A stretch of DNA of 64,000 bases from Vandiemenella viatica (GCA_031002005.1 CM061921.1:148151283-148215282); one strand, 5' to 3'. Counted from the first letter of the stretch, positions 23,191 through 34,674 are shown. Program-made: numbers and translations. The notes: a model not told the origin generated them from the sequence alone.

Positions 23191-24025
23191 AAAGTGCAAA
23201 TCCTACGAAGAAAGCAGTTCAATTTTTAAAAGGTATTATTTTTTATTAAATTAATATTCACAATTATGTAGCTATTACGTATATATTATAAAAAGTATTT
23301 TGGCCGCTTGTACATCCTGCAATCTGTTCCAGTGTTCTTAATACATTGGACCAACTCCGTTAAATAATTGTTCACTGGCTACGCTGCTGGAGGGAGCTGA
23401 TAGATATTGGCGCTCTATAGACAAAAGATGATGGTATTTGTGTGCATCTGATTTGCACAACAAATGATATTCTTAAGTGATCGCTTATCGTTTTTTTACT
23501 CCTGAAGATGTGACTTTAACTCCAAAAGTAGACAGTCATTTCGTTAGTTGTAGTCGTGACTTGCTGTCTTCATCCATATTTAACATGGATTCCAATATTT
23601 ATAATAATAATAATGTACGCTGGACTTCATTATCAATCTGAGTTCGGCATCTTTTGGGGAAATATATGCAATCATCATCTTGAGTGGAATATGTTATATA
23701 TCTGGATTCTTTGGTTCTGCTGATCGTCATATTTGGTAATTTAGATTCAACCTGCTCCTTAGTGATGTCGGAGAAAGAATGAGATATTTCGCGGATCTAA
23801 TACGTCGCGATTGTGTATTCGTCGTCATTGGTCAGTTCTTCAAACTTTGCAGTTCCGTTTAATTCATCGGCTAATCTTCTTGACAAATTTTGGAAGTGTT
23901 CTTAAGAATGGTTTCATACTTTGTCGATATCCGTATACGTTCATCCACGACTTCACACTTCAAAATTATAGTATTTTTGCGAAAATACTTTTAAATCGCA
24001 TGTGCAGTCAAGCTAAGGTATTAAA

Positions 24026-24370
24026 AGCGTTTGAACAGTCGTCGAGTGCAGTAGCGTATTTTGTTGTTGTATTTTATCTGTAGTGGTGTGGGTATTTGAA
24101 TAGTGTAATCTCTGAGTGTTTACATTTTGTAAACAGTGGTAGTTAGTAGCGTTTGAACAGTCAGCGAGTGCAGTAGCGTATTTTGTTGTTGTATTTTATC
24201 TGTAGTGGTGTGGGTATTTGAATAGTGTAATCTCTGAGTGTTTACATTTTGTAGACAGTACTAGTCAGTAGCGTTTGAACAGTTGCCGAGTGCAGTAGCA
24301 TATTTTGTTGTTATATTTTATCTGTAGTGGTGTGGGGATTTGATTAGTGCAATCTCCGAGTGTATATATT
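24026..24370 (+). repeat. Three 122-bp tandem units in LINE 5' UTR
   Basis: The string agcgtttgaacag starts units at 24026, 24148 and 24270, exactly 122 bases apart. The first two units are complete and the third ends near 24370. Each holds 'gtgcagtagc', 'gttgttgtattttatctgta' (one base varies in the third), 'gtggtgtggg' and 'caatctc/taatctctgagtg'. By analogy with the 5' monomers of mouse L1 these could be promoter units; that function is inference. Confidence 0.85.
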
Positions 24371-24453
24371 TAGGAAGTACAGGTTATTTCGAGTTTCTGT
24401 TCCTTTTTTCTGTACTTTTTTTGTTTCCTTTCTTTTTGCGTTTTTCAAAAAGT

Positions 24454-25425
24454 ATGTCTAGGGACTGTGATTGCTGTGTGCAGACGCGAGCTGAGGTGGC
24501 TGATCTGCGCGCTCAGCTTGCAGCTGTGTTAGCGAAAGTTACGCAGCTGGAAGCTGCCGTAAAAGGCTGCAGCAGATGTGATGTTGGGGAAACTGATATA
24601 GCCAAGCCTATCACAGATTCTCCCATATCGACTGTCGTACCTGCAACCCAGGCTGAAGTGTTGGATGCTGTGCCGCAGTCGCCTGTTGGTGACTGGCGTA
24701 TGGCTTCTAGACTTCGAAGCCGCACACGGGGGCAGTCGAACAGGCTTAAAGGCCAAGACGCTAAACTTGTTCGTCTGTCCAACCGGTTTGATGTATTGTC
24801 GGAGGCTGACTCAGTCCCACAATTGTCATCCTGCGAGTTGACGGCCCCCCAGCCCGCCAGGTCTGAGCAAACGCAGAAGGGCATTCTGGTAGTTGGGAGC
24901 TCTAATGTTAGGCGGTTATTAGAGCCCCTTAGGGAAATGGCGGATTCCTCGGGGAAGAAATCCAACGTCCATTCAGTGTGTATTCCGGGTGGCCTGATCC
25001 GAGATGTGGAACAGGCCATCCCGGATGCCATAGAGGGGACGGGGTGTAGCCAACTACAGATTGTGGCTCATGTCGGCACCAATGATGCCTGTCGCCTTGG
25101 GTCGGAGGTTATCCTCTCTTCCTTCCGGCGGCTGGCTGAAAGGGTGAACTCTGTGGCCAGTGACCGCAAGATATCGGCAGAGCTAACCATCTGTAGCATC
25201 GTAGACAGAGTTGATTGTGGACCTCTGGTTCAGAGCCGTATTGAGGGGCTGAACCAGAGACTACGACGTTTCTGTGATGACATTGGCTGCAGATTTCTCG
25301 ATCTTCGCCATAGGGTCGAGTCTTGTAGGGTTCCCCTTAATAGGTCAGGTGTGCACTACACACGTGAATCGGCTACACGGGTGGCAGGGGCCGTGTGGAA
25401 TGCACTGGGTGGTTTTTTAGGCTGA
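24454..25425 (+). CDS. LINE ORF1: coiled coil plus SGNH/esterase-like domain
   Basis: 323 codons from the ATG at 24454. The open frame extends upstream to 24340, but that stretch lies in 5' UTR repeat sequence and encodes a Phe/Leu run, so the later ATG is preferred. Residues 5-8 (CDCC) and 39-42 (CSRC) flank a heptad-like coiled coil (about 10-38). A linker rich in Arg follows (90-110). The second half resembles SGNH hydrolases: VVGSSNVRRL (147-155, nucleophile Ser probably 150), HVGTND (206-211), and GVHYT with His 301. The Asp usually three residues before that His is Ser here (298). Esterase-type ORF1 proteins are known in CR1/L2-group LINEs and bind element RNA. The reading frame is intact, unlike ORF2. 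Confidence 0.82.
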   Translation: MSRDCDCCVQTRAEVADLRAQLAAVLAKVTQLEAAVKGCSRCDVGETDIAKPITDSPISTVVPATQAEVLDAVPQSPVGDWRMASRLRSRTRGQSNRLKGQDAKLVRLSNRFDVLSEADSVPQLSSCELTAPQPARSEQTQKGILVVGSSNVRRLLEPLREMADSSGKKSNVHSVCIPGGLIRDVEQAIPDAIEGTGCSQLQIVAHVGTNDACRLGSEVILSSFRRLAERVNSVASDRKISAELTICSIVDRVDCGPLVQSRIEGLNQRLRRFCDDIGCRFLDLRHRVESCRVPLNRSGVHYTRESATRVAGAVWNALGGFLG

Positions 25426-28215
25426 GGGAGGAAGACCCGAAACACGAAATTCAGTTACGGGCAACCCAATCAGATACAACACCGGAATGTAGGAGCAACG
25501 TAAAAGAATCTCGTCAGTTAAAAGTTCTCGTAATTAACTGTAGAAGCGTTTGTAACAAACAACCGGAACTTGAAAGCGTTATTTGTAGTACAGAAGCGGA
25601 TATCGTTATCGGTACAGAAAGTTGGTTGAAACCGGAAATAAGTTCCGCCGAAACTTTTAAAGATAGCATGAACGTTTTTCGTAAAGACAGATTACATATT
25701 CATGGAGGTGGGGTATTTATAGCTGTGAGTAAATTTCTCCCATGTAATGAAATAGACGTTGATACAATCTGTGAAATCATATGGATTAAACTCAACGTTG
25801 CTGGGTCAAAACTCATCATAGGCGCCTTCTACCCGTCCACCTGATTCCGACATAGTTTATCGTCGAGGAGTTAAGAAATAATGTAAATAGTATAGCTAGC
25901 CGTTTTAATGATCATGCTATGATTCTAGGAGGCGACTTCAATCTTCCTTATATTGACTGGCGTAATTACGTTCACATCACAGGTAGCAGGGATAGAGGCA
26001 GCTTCTGAAGTAATTCTCGAGTTGTTGTCAGATAATCATCTCGAGCAACTAGTTAATGAACCAACGCGGTGTCATAACGGTTACCGAAAACATTTAGACT
26101 TGCTGGTTACCGACAGGCCAGAATTATTCACCGACATTTCAACGACCACAGTGAATAAGCGATCACAAAGCGGTAATTGCGACTATCAAATTAATAACCA
26201 AGCGAAAAGGAAAAAAGGGCGGATTGTATACAGATTCAGTTAAGGCCTCAAAGGAGTGTTTTAGAACCTACCTGAGAATAATTACCATAACTTCAAGTCA
26301 ACAAAGGACACCGTTTGAAGAGATGTGGCATCGTTTTATACATATAGTCAGGGAAGGAATTGAAATACATACACCAAAGGTGGACAGTAAGGGGGAGAAT
26401 GATCCACCATGGTACACATGCTAAGTCAAAAGATTACTCAAAAAACAAAGGAAAATACACGCACGCTCAAGAAGGAAGGGGTTGTCGCAGCGATTTAGAA
26501 ACCTTGGCTGATTTAAGAGGACGTATTAAGAATGTAATGCGTGAGGGCCTTTAACGATTTTCACTCAAACTCTCTCACTAAGAGTCTCAGAGAAAACCCA
26601 AAGAAATTTTGTTCGTTTGTACGAAAGTTAATTGTACTAACAGCAATATTCCAGCACTAATTCGTGAAGGTTCCGAGGTTAATGAAAGCCGCGATAAAGC
26701 TAACGTACTAAATACTGTATCCAAAAATTCATTTACAAATGAATATAAGGATAGTATTCCCGTTTTCCCACGCCGTGGCTAGTCGGTGATGGAATCATTA
26801 CGAATAAATACTGCAGGTATCGTTAAACAATTAGAGCTCCTGAAGTGGGGGAAAGCACCGGGCCCGATGGGAACTCCAGTAAGAGTATTCTGAGAGTATG
26901 CGGCGGAAATCGAGCCATTTCTGTCTGATATATTCAGTAAATCATTAGAAGAGCGAAAGTACCTTTCAGACTGGAAAATCACGCAAGTAACTCCGATTTT
27001 CAAAAACGGTGATCGAAGTGATTCCGTGAACTATCGTCCCATATCTATAACATCTGTTTGTAGTAGAGTTATGGAGCATATTATATGCTCGAACATTATG
27101 AATTTTCTAGATGATAATAATTTGCTTACAACAAATCAACACGGATTTCGGAAGAAAAGATCACGTGAAACACAGCTGGCCCTATTTACACATGACGTAA
27201 TGAAAGTTATCGATGCAGGTTCAGAAGTAGATGCAATTTCTTTAGATTTGCAGAAAGCCTTTGACTCTGTGCCACACAACCGCCTTTTAGCGAAGCTTCT
27301 AGCGTACGGTATATCGGATCAGCTTTGTGAATGGATAAAGGATTTTCTAACTGGTCGGGTGCAGTATGTTGTCGTTGAAGGAGAAAGTTCTTCTAATCTA
27401 GATGTTACATCGGGTGTACCTCAAGGAAGTGTAATAGGACCACTTCTTTTCTTAATTTTTATAAACGATCTCGGAGACAAAGTGAAAAGCCTTTTTAGAT
27501 TGTTTGCTGATGATGCGGTTATTTATAGGGAAGTACGAAATTTGGCCGATTGCTTAGAAATTCAGCGCGATCTGGATGTTATTTTGGCTTGGTGCGCTGA
27601 GTGGCAACTTAATCTAAATTGTAAAAAGTGCAAGACAATGAGCATAACTAACAAAAAGAATCCGATTGTTCAGAAATACGAGGTAAACAGTTCAGTTATT
27701 GATATGGTCGATTCTATGAAATATTTGGGAGTAACAGTACAAAGGAACATGAAATGGGACATACACATTAATTCGTTAGTAGGTAGAGCAAATTCTAGGC
27801 TGCGATTCATAGGTCGATTCTTGAAAAATTGTAATGAACAAACAAAAGAGATGGCGTACAAATTTGGGACCCGTTTCGTAAGGGGTTGATCGAAAGTATA
27901 GACAAAGTACAGAGAAGAGCCGCTCGATTCGTGACCGTTTGCTACAGTCCTTATGAAAGCGTCACAGAACTGAATAGTAGATTAGGTTGGGAGTCTCTGG
28001 TAGATAGACGACACACGTTTCGTTTAAACTTATTGGAAAACATGCGTACTCCCACTTTCACTTTTGAGTGTAGTGAAATACTTCATCCACCAACTTATTT
28101 GAGTCGGAAGGACAGGAAAGATAAAATTGGAGAATTAAGGTGCCGGACTGATTCTTATATGAATTCTTTTTTCCCTCGTACCATTAGGGATTGGAATGCA
28201 CAGGAAATAGATTAG
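25395..28215 (+). pseudogene. LINE ORF2: endonuclease and reverse transcriptase, frameshifted
   Basis: APE-type endonuclease: LKVLVINCRSVCNK, GTESWLKPE, RKDRLHIHGGGVFIAVS, then a one-base insertion near 25836-25845, then LGGDFNLPYIDW near 25930-25960. The expected C-terminal SDH motif is not evident (QSGNCDYQ instead). The linker at 26220-26800 has several frameshifts. RT: GKAPGPDG near 26852; 27026-27889 is open, with QHGFRKKRS, LDLQKAFDSVPH (motif A), SGVPQGSVIGPLLFLIFIND (motif B) and RLFADDAVIYRE (motif C). Near 27861 about 47 bases present in the 51.5-kb copy (SLVSPHLDYCCAIWD) are deleted. The C-terminal part is 27886-28215. Overlaps the end of ORF1 in another frame. Cannot act autonomously. 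Confidence 0.9.
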
Positions 28216-29329
28216 CTTTGGTGCTGAGTACCCTCTGCCACCCACAATTTTGTGAATTGCAGAGTATATATGTAGATGTAGATGTAGAAGATGAAGAATG
28301 ATGATCAGACCATATTTCAGTTGTAAAGGATAACTTATCAAATGATTGAAGTGAATCTTTGGTGTTCTTATCCAAACTTTTGCACAAATATTGCACACAT
28401 GCGAAGAAAAAAATCAGTGTCTCTCAATTTGTACTTCGGAAGAGCAGTGATCATTATTCTTCGAATGCCTGTATCCTTGACAAAACTGAATGATAAGTTT
28501 TGGAGGACAATCATGCGATCCTTTTGTTGAGATTTGTGTTGTGATGAACCCCAGTAATCATTAACTGGCATACTTTGTTGTTGGCGTTTTTAGCCGGAGT
28601 TGAATAAACCTACAACAATATAAAATAAGATTACTTCACGAAATAAAGGACATTCAATTAAACATGGTTAAAAAAATGACCTACCTTTCAAAACAATCAT
28701 GACGTAAATAATTATTAAAACAAAAAACGTTTTGTACAAGCGCATTTAGAGTCAAATAACACGATAATACAACTATATTAGGCACCTACCTTTTATTTTC
28801 CCTAGGTAACTATCTGCCAATTTTACAAGTCATGTACAAATATTCACTGGCCATTTATTTTTTCGTTTCCGATTAAAGCTTCACATAACTTCTCAAACTC
28901 TGCAAACTGTTCGGCCTGTATCGATTTAAGGTGGCTCTTTGAAGCGGTGATTGTGCGACCTTTTCGCGAATACAGTTTTTGACAGAGTTTGTATCTGGAA
29001 TTTGAATCGTCAATCTCAACGAAATATTTCCAGATATAACTTGTTTTTAGTTTCTTACTTACACTTAACACAACACAAAACTTGTAAAAAAAAAAGACTT
29101 ACGGGCTTACACTGCGTCACGACACATGTTTAAACCAACTCAATGCTACACATGCCTCGCGGCTCCCGACTCGCTTGCTCGAACGGCCCTTGTACACAGT
29201 TGTAACCTTCCGATTAAATTTCCATTATAAAAGTTACGGAAGCAGATGCTCAAACGGATGTGAAATGTGTGCAGAGCTTTCGCAGTTGCAGAAGCAGAAG
29301 CAGAGGTCTGTTGCATCACTAATTTAAAC

Positions 29330-32300
29330 ATCCAAATCATACATAATTTTTGTAAACATCAAACAATAAACATAAAATCCAAAACATAAAATGTGCCAAA
29401 TTTTAGATAGATTCTGTACTTCACAATCGTACAGATTGGTGTTAAGCTTCAAATGTACAGAAATTATTACCGCATTGATTCATAACTGTAGCTGAGGATG
29501 TAAGACTCAAAGAACAGAATGAGGAGTAATCATTATGAAATTTAATTGTAACCATTTCTCAGCAGAAATAGTGGGTAGATTTTGGTTGTGTTAGAAAATT
29601 GATCTGTTCATAAAACGTTTCTAAATATCTTTAAAATGTCACTTCCTCCTATCTAATGAGATTATTTTTTTGTTCAAAAAAGTTATAACAAATCTGCAAA
29701 GAAGTTTTTCTGTAGAAAATATTATTAGTTTATTAAGCTTAAATTACATAAATTTAAAAACATTACACTAAGCAAGATTATGCTGCAAGTTATTATTAAA
29801 AAATTATACATTTACAAATAGATGTTTTGGAACTTTCATTGCAGAATACATCTAGGTAATTATTTAAGGATTTGTAAAGACAAAAAAAAAACAGGATCCT
29901 GCAATTCATTTCATCCAGTAAGTTGTTAGACGTGTAGTACTGTAAATAGTTTCCTCATCTGATGTTTAACGAGATAGTAATTTTATAGAAAAGAAAGGTT
30001 TAATGTATACATACCTTCGATTCCTTTCTGTTATAATACAAGGTCAAATCCTACATCTTCTAAAGTTTTTAGTAACCGGGAATGAAACGAAGAATTCATA
30101 AGAGAACTATTTCACACCTTTGTTATTTAATATCGTTTTACGGCTTTAACCTGTAAACAGTAACACGATATTTACATCGTGTCCCAAGGTTATGAAGCAA
30201 GGCAAGAGGTGTAATGAGTTTGGCCTTTATTTTAATTGGATATGCTGCTGAAATGAAATTGAGAAAGCATTTTGTTTGCCGCCAGGGCGAAGAAAACAGT
30301 ACAGAAGTATCGCTGACAAGAATTACATAACTTTTGGTTTTGAAAGTTGATACTGTAATAATAAAGACGAAAGATATCCGTCTGCAGTGGACTCTATGGT
30401 GTTATTATTCCTTTATCACAATTACCTATGAGGCTCTTGTATTTGGATGTAATATGTTCCACGAACTGAACCACACCATATAATATTATATTATTTTAAA
30501 AATCTAAAATAAAATCTTGAAAATTGATCTCGTATATAACCGTTTAGACAAATAAAATTAAATAATATTTAAATTGGTACTCCCCTTTCCATCAGATATA
30601 AGGTGTTACCTATTAATTCCGTTCTGGATTTTTTTAATTTGATTCATTTAACACTTTGCAAGTAATGGAGGGTTTAATTAAGAATTTAACCTTTACGACT
30701 GCAGTATCCGTAAAAATACAGGTACGACAGCACTATTGCCTGGCAGTAGATGTTTGAGAGCAATGTTCGAATGACACAAAAAATCCAATTTTGAGGTATT
30801 CACTGTATTTATACCTAACTAAACCATTTGGTACTGTTGCGAATAATATTGTTAACCTCGTAAAAGATCACTGTCAGAGCACCACTCATACGAATATGAT
30901 TTTTGTTGTACTTCACGATCATTCTCAGAGTTTACAGGTAGTTGCAGAACGTGTGTTGTGTCAGGCTGACGGAACATACATAGCGAAATGTTAAATGTGT
31001 CTTGTATGAGGCAGGATGATCTATCTCCAATCTTTCTATCAGAAAATTAAGTACAAACAGAAATTAAACAAAACAAATGGCCTAAGGGCAATTAGGTTTA
31101 TGGTCATCCCATCCATATAATGTAGATGGTGGCATAACTGTGTCTATTTGATGCCCACGAGAAAAATTGTTGGCCAATATTTTCTAACGAGGTATTTCCT
31201 CCATCAGAATGTAAGTAACTGCATCCGCGTTTCGGTAAAAACACTTCACATACATTTAAAAAAGTAGGAAATTTTTAAATAAATTTGAGAAATATTAAAA
31301 AATTCCTCCTTAGAATGGTTTCGTCATACCATAATGATCTAACAATACTAATTACGTAGGGGATAAAATATAATAATATATGGTCAAAGCTGGGTTAATA
31401 AACAAATAATTCAATAAATTCTTCAATTAACGACACAGAAGTGAGAGTTAGGAATTTTACAATTAAAATTGCAGATGTGAGTACAAATATAATGAATATA
31501 ACTGCATTCAGCAAAGAATTCTCAGAATATATGAAAAATTCCTCTTCAAAAAAATATGATATAAAGGTCTTCTAAAAGTGAATTAGAAAACATATTGTAA
31601 AACAGAAATAGGTAAATGATTGGCAATAAATATACAGATAAATAGATCAAATTGTAAGAAGAAGATTGCTTGCAATATTATTCAAGATGAATTCTGTGAA
31701 ACTTCTCTTGAAAAAAAAAAAAAAAAAATTAAAATTAACGATGTACTTGCAAACTAGAAGCTTCATGTAATGACAGATGCTGAAAAGGTGAAACGACAAG
31801 GAGAGCTGACGTATCACTAAAAGATGAATATGTCTCTGTAAATACCAACAGCCGTAACACTAGGAAGATGGTATCCAAAGTTTTCGGCCTTGAACATTCA
31901 TGACTGTCTTATTTATAAAATATGAAAAAAAACAGTATATTTAAAAAAATTGTCACTACACCTTAAAATACTGTTCTGTATAATTATGGCCCAGAACGAA
32001 ACTCTTTAAATCATTAGCGTAATTAATTCGGATTATTTACAATGAGGTCCGCTTCAATATATTAGAACATTGTATTGCTAACAGCAGCAAAGGCGTCCGT
32101 CGTATTTGAAATTGTTAAATTACGCAAGAAATGTTTTCTTAATTACTCAAGCTTTGAATAATGAAATCATTTGATGAAAATTATGACAGTGCACAGACCG
32201 AAAACATTATATCATTTTAGTTAGCTACCATTATTTTGTAGCATAATTGAGATTGTGGTCTATAGCAAATATCATGTACAACAAACAGTAGCATATTATT

Positions 32301-32730
32301 TTGTATTAGAATTGTTAAATATAAACAAACAAATCATTAAATAATTGATGAAAATTTTAAATAATAAATATAATAGTGACCCAAAACATTTGTGAGTGCA
32401 TCCAAGACACAACGGCGTAGCTATTGTAGCAACAAGTCTGTTGACACAAGATTTTACAACTGTCAAATTTCCAACCTGGGAAACGAATTTGTGTACATCT
32501 TATCTTACATTTAAGTATGTGTAATGTTTTTAAATTTCAGATATTGTGTGTGATAGTTAAAATTCTATGGTGATTTGGTATTTGTTTACACGTTGCGTAA
32601 TGTCTTATTACAGAAGCAGAACGGTTTGTTGTGTCTGGAATATTGAATTACGGCGTTGAAATGTTGGTTTATTGTAGTAATAGTATTCGTGGGATGATGC
32701 TATCTCGGCTCATCGCTGCACTGTAATCTT
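29330..32730. other. No gene recognised (copy A)
   Basis: AT-rich sequence conserved in copy B (38800-43355, apart from the 1.15-kb insert). A frame at 30791-30994 is open here but has a stop in copy B (41596-41598), arguing against a coding role. A-runs at 29884 and 31711 vary in length between copies. Confidence 0.6.
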
Positions 32731-32734
32731 CGTG

Positions 32735-32900
32735 GGTGTGCAACGTTTCGAAAGCTGACTTTGCTGTCTTCGTTAGGTTTGGCCTGGCTTCCGATGGTTA
32801 CTGCCTCAGCTGACATGCCTGGTGTCGCGTTCATATGGAAGATACGTGAAACTTGATGAAGACAGCAGAATCAGCTTTCGAAACGTTGTGTTTGCACACC
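32735..32900. repeat. Small foldback element (copy A)
   Basis: Left arm 32735-32777 and right arm 32855-32900 are imperfect reverse complements around aacgtttcgaaagctgact / tcagctttcgaaacgttgtg and tgctgtcttcg / gaagacagcag. The loop is about 78 bp. Copy B carries the same structure at 43359-43540 with a 14-base longer loop. Confidence 0.75.
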
Positions 32901-32929
32901 ATCCGGCTGGACACCCGCGAATTTTATAA

Positions 32930-33306
32930 CGTACTAGGTGATACCCGCGACTTCGTACGCGCGGATTAAGAATTTCTGTGCCACATTTGAATATAGAAAG
33001 TTGTTCGTAAAGAAGGAGTCCCAAACAACACCGAGTCTGCATAATATTACAGGAAAGCTATCACTATATCACTCTACCGTCAAACCTGTCTCTTGAAAAG
33101 AATCAATTTCCAAAATATTTCTATCACCATCGATAAGTTCTCAAAGTTTCGTTACTACAACTGTTAATCATACCGAAAAAATGTTCTGAGCCCTTCCTAC
33201 AGATTTTCTTGTCAAATTCCATCAATATCGGTATAGCCATTTAGTCGTCAAGACGTAACAAAAAGACAAAGACTTACTTCCGCATATATAGTATTATTAC
33301 TGCAGA

Positions 33307-33370
<64 letters not shown>

Positions 33371-33862
33371 ACTGCGAACAACCCCTGATGGATCATTATA
33401 ATGTAAAAAAGTGTAAACCTACAGCATTGCAAGAGTGCCTACGATTTGCCTCGCAATGCACCCCTAAATTTGTGATATCTACAGTTTAACTTTCAATCCG
33501 AACATCCGACGGTCCAGGCGTGATTCTTACGATCAAAAACAATTTTTAAAAATCTTTGCCTCCGCGGAGTTTTGAACCGGAGACCATGATCCAAACCACA
33601 CTAAGCAAGCGCTTTAACCACTGAGCTACCAGACCTCTATATGGATAGGCAGTACAGAGACCTAAACATCCTACGCGTCTGTCTGTCGCCGGTCAGCAAT
33701 TTTTCGAAATTATTATTTACACAGAAAATTTTTCAACCAAATGTAGACAGTACTTTTCTCCTTGTTGCAAACTTTCATCGAAATCGGACGAAAACTGTGG
33801 ATTTGTATGAAGAACAAACAAACTAACAAACAAACATACATTCATCTTTATATATATAGATT
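32930..33862 (+). mobile_element. Dispersed element family D (copy A)
   Basis: Starts ctaggtgatacccgcgactt and ends tttatatatatag. It includes a (CA)n tract and a tRNA-like segment on the minus strand (33563-33640: A box TAGCTCAGTGG, B box GGTTCAAAACTCC). Orthologous to 43573-44447 in copy B, where 14 bases of the start ('gacttcgtacgcgc') are missing. No protein coding. Confidence 0.7.
33308..33367 (+). repeat. (CA)n microsatellite inside family D
   Basis: About 29 CA units. The same position holds roughly 5 units at 20980 and about 15 (one interruption) at 43935, so the tract is a fixed part of the family that has expanded here. Confidence 0.95.
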
Positions 33863-33867
33863 TGGCT

Positions 33868-34208
33868 TTTATTTGCCTTTGATACTTAAAATTCATTCAT
33901 GGTGGTTCCAATGTATCGTGTAATATTTGTTTTTATGTATCATTGCTGATTATATCTTGCATACTTTTACGTATACGAAAATTTTTGCTGATTTCGCTGT
34001 CAGTTAATCATAACCTCAGACCTAGAAAATATCAATTCCAGAATATGAATCATATCGTTGACAGATGTTGTTATCAACGCTAGAAAAGCTAAATTCTTCA
34101 CAAAACAAACTGCTAGCAGATATAAATTCAAAATTTTCAGAATCTCCGAGAACATAGGTGAAACAAGAATGTCATAGACAAAGCAGTCGTAGCCGAATAC
34201 GAAAACCG
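33868..34208. other. No gene recognised (copy A)
   Basis: AT-rich, conserved in copy B; no supported feature. Confidence 0.5.
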
Positions 34209-34210
34209 AC

Positions 34211-34672
34211 ACTGGTGGGTGATCATTCGAGAGGACGCCGTTTCGAATCTCCGTCCAGGCATCCAGATTTGGATTTTACAATTTTTATTTTTTTTTTTTC
34301 ACTGCTTAACGTCTCTCAACAGCGAGGTCTTTAGAGACGGGAAAGGATGGGGGCAAGGAATGGGAAGTAATTCGGCCATGGCCTTTTGAAGGAAGCATCC
34401 CGGCATTTGCTTGGAGTGATTTGGGTAACCATGGAAAACCCAAATCTGGATGCCCGGACGGGGATTCGAACCGCCGTCCTCCCGAATGCGAGGCGAGAAC
34501 GCTAACCGTTACACCACCATGCTCGGTGGGTTTTACAAGGTTTCCCCATATTACTACAGACGAATGCCGGGATGCTTCCCTCAAAAGGCCATGGTCAAAT
34601 TCCTTTCCATTCCTCCTCCCCAGTCCTTTCCGGCCTCTAATGACCTCGACGTCGACGAGGCGTAAAGTAAAA
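34211..34672 (+). mobile_element. SINE B (tail i), outer member of a SINE-in-SINE pair
   Basis: Head with an internal deletion (actggtgggtgatcattcga), then 'ccgtttcgaatctccgtcc'. It is interrupted at 34282 by an opposite-orientation SINE and resumes at 34528 with 'gggttttacaaggtttcccc'. The tail is 'gacctcgacgtcgacgaggc' plus A-run. The same structure in copy B (44792-45246) shows it predates the divergence of the two copies. Confidence 0.85.
34282..34527 (-). mobile_element. SINE B (tail ii), nested inside another SINE
   Basis: Complete minus-strand SINE: T-run (poly-A tail complement), tail complement 'cgtctctcaacagcgaggtc', body, B-box complement 'ggggattcgaaccgcc', head complement 'ccaccatgctcggt'. 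Flanked by ggattttacaa (34271-34281) and gggttttacaa (34528-34538), an 11-bp target duplication with one mismatch. Confidence 0.9.
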
Positions 34673-34674
34673 AA

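Larger units (their letters stand above)
24025..28287 (+). mobile_element. Near-full-length CR1-like LINE with esterase ORF1
   Basis: Boundaries come from the empty site in copy B: ...ctaaggtattaagatgaaga... there, versus ...ctaaggtattaa [element] aagatgaaga... here. Order: three 122-bp 5' UTR repeats (24026-24370), ORF1 (24454-25425, coiled coil plus SGNH-esterase-like), broken ORF2 (25395-28215, endonuclease and reverse transcriptase), and a short 3' UTR ending gcagagtatatatgtagatg with a (gatgta)n tail. Target duplication is at most 2-3 bp. The same tail occurs at 51508-52112 and 55979-56160. The GATGTA tail and esterase ORF1 fit the CR1/L2 group. Confidence 0.9.
23200..29325 (-). pseudogene. 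BED/hAT transposase relic split by a LINE (copy A)
   Basis: Minus-strand hAT DNA transposon. The N-terminal BED zinc-finger-like part is at 28844-29071 (TSYIWKYFVEIDDSN ... CQKLYSRKG ... SKSHLKSI), with the second metal-binding Cys not evident. The hAT N-terminal region at 28368-28571 reads LSFSFVKDTGIRRIMITALP then KYKLRD. The C-terminal dimerisation motif corresponds to copy B 37146-37331 (SSVASEQLFKGVG) and lies here at about 23260-23450. The LINE at 24025-28287 sits between N- and C-terminal parts. A probable outer end (complement tagtgatgcaacagacctc) is near 29300-29320. Stops and frameshifts throughout. Confidence 0.7.

Noticed and set aside
24026..24370. Short tandem repeats as CRISPR array or satellite DNA
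   Set aside because: Units are directly adjacent without spacers, and they sit exactly at the 5' end of a LINE; this is a eukaryotic genome.
24513..25031. 172-codon minus-strand frame
   Set aside because: Antisense to LINE ORF1, whose plus-strand product has recognisable coiled-coil and esterase-like motifs.
30791..30994. 67-codon frame conserved between copies A and B
   Set aside because: It has an in-frame stop in copy B and no recognisable domain; conservation is explained by the recent origin of the two copies.
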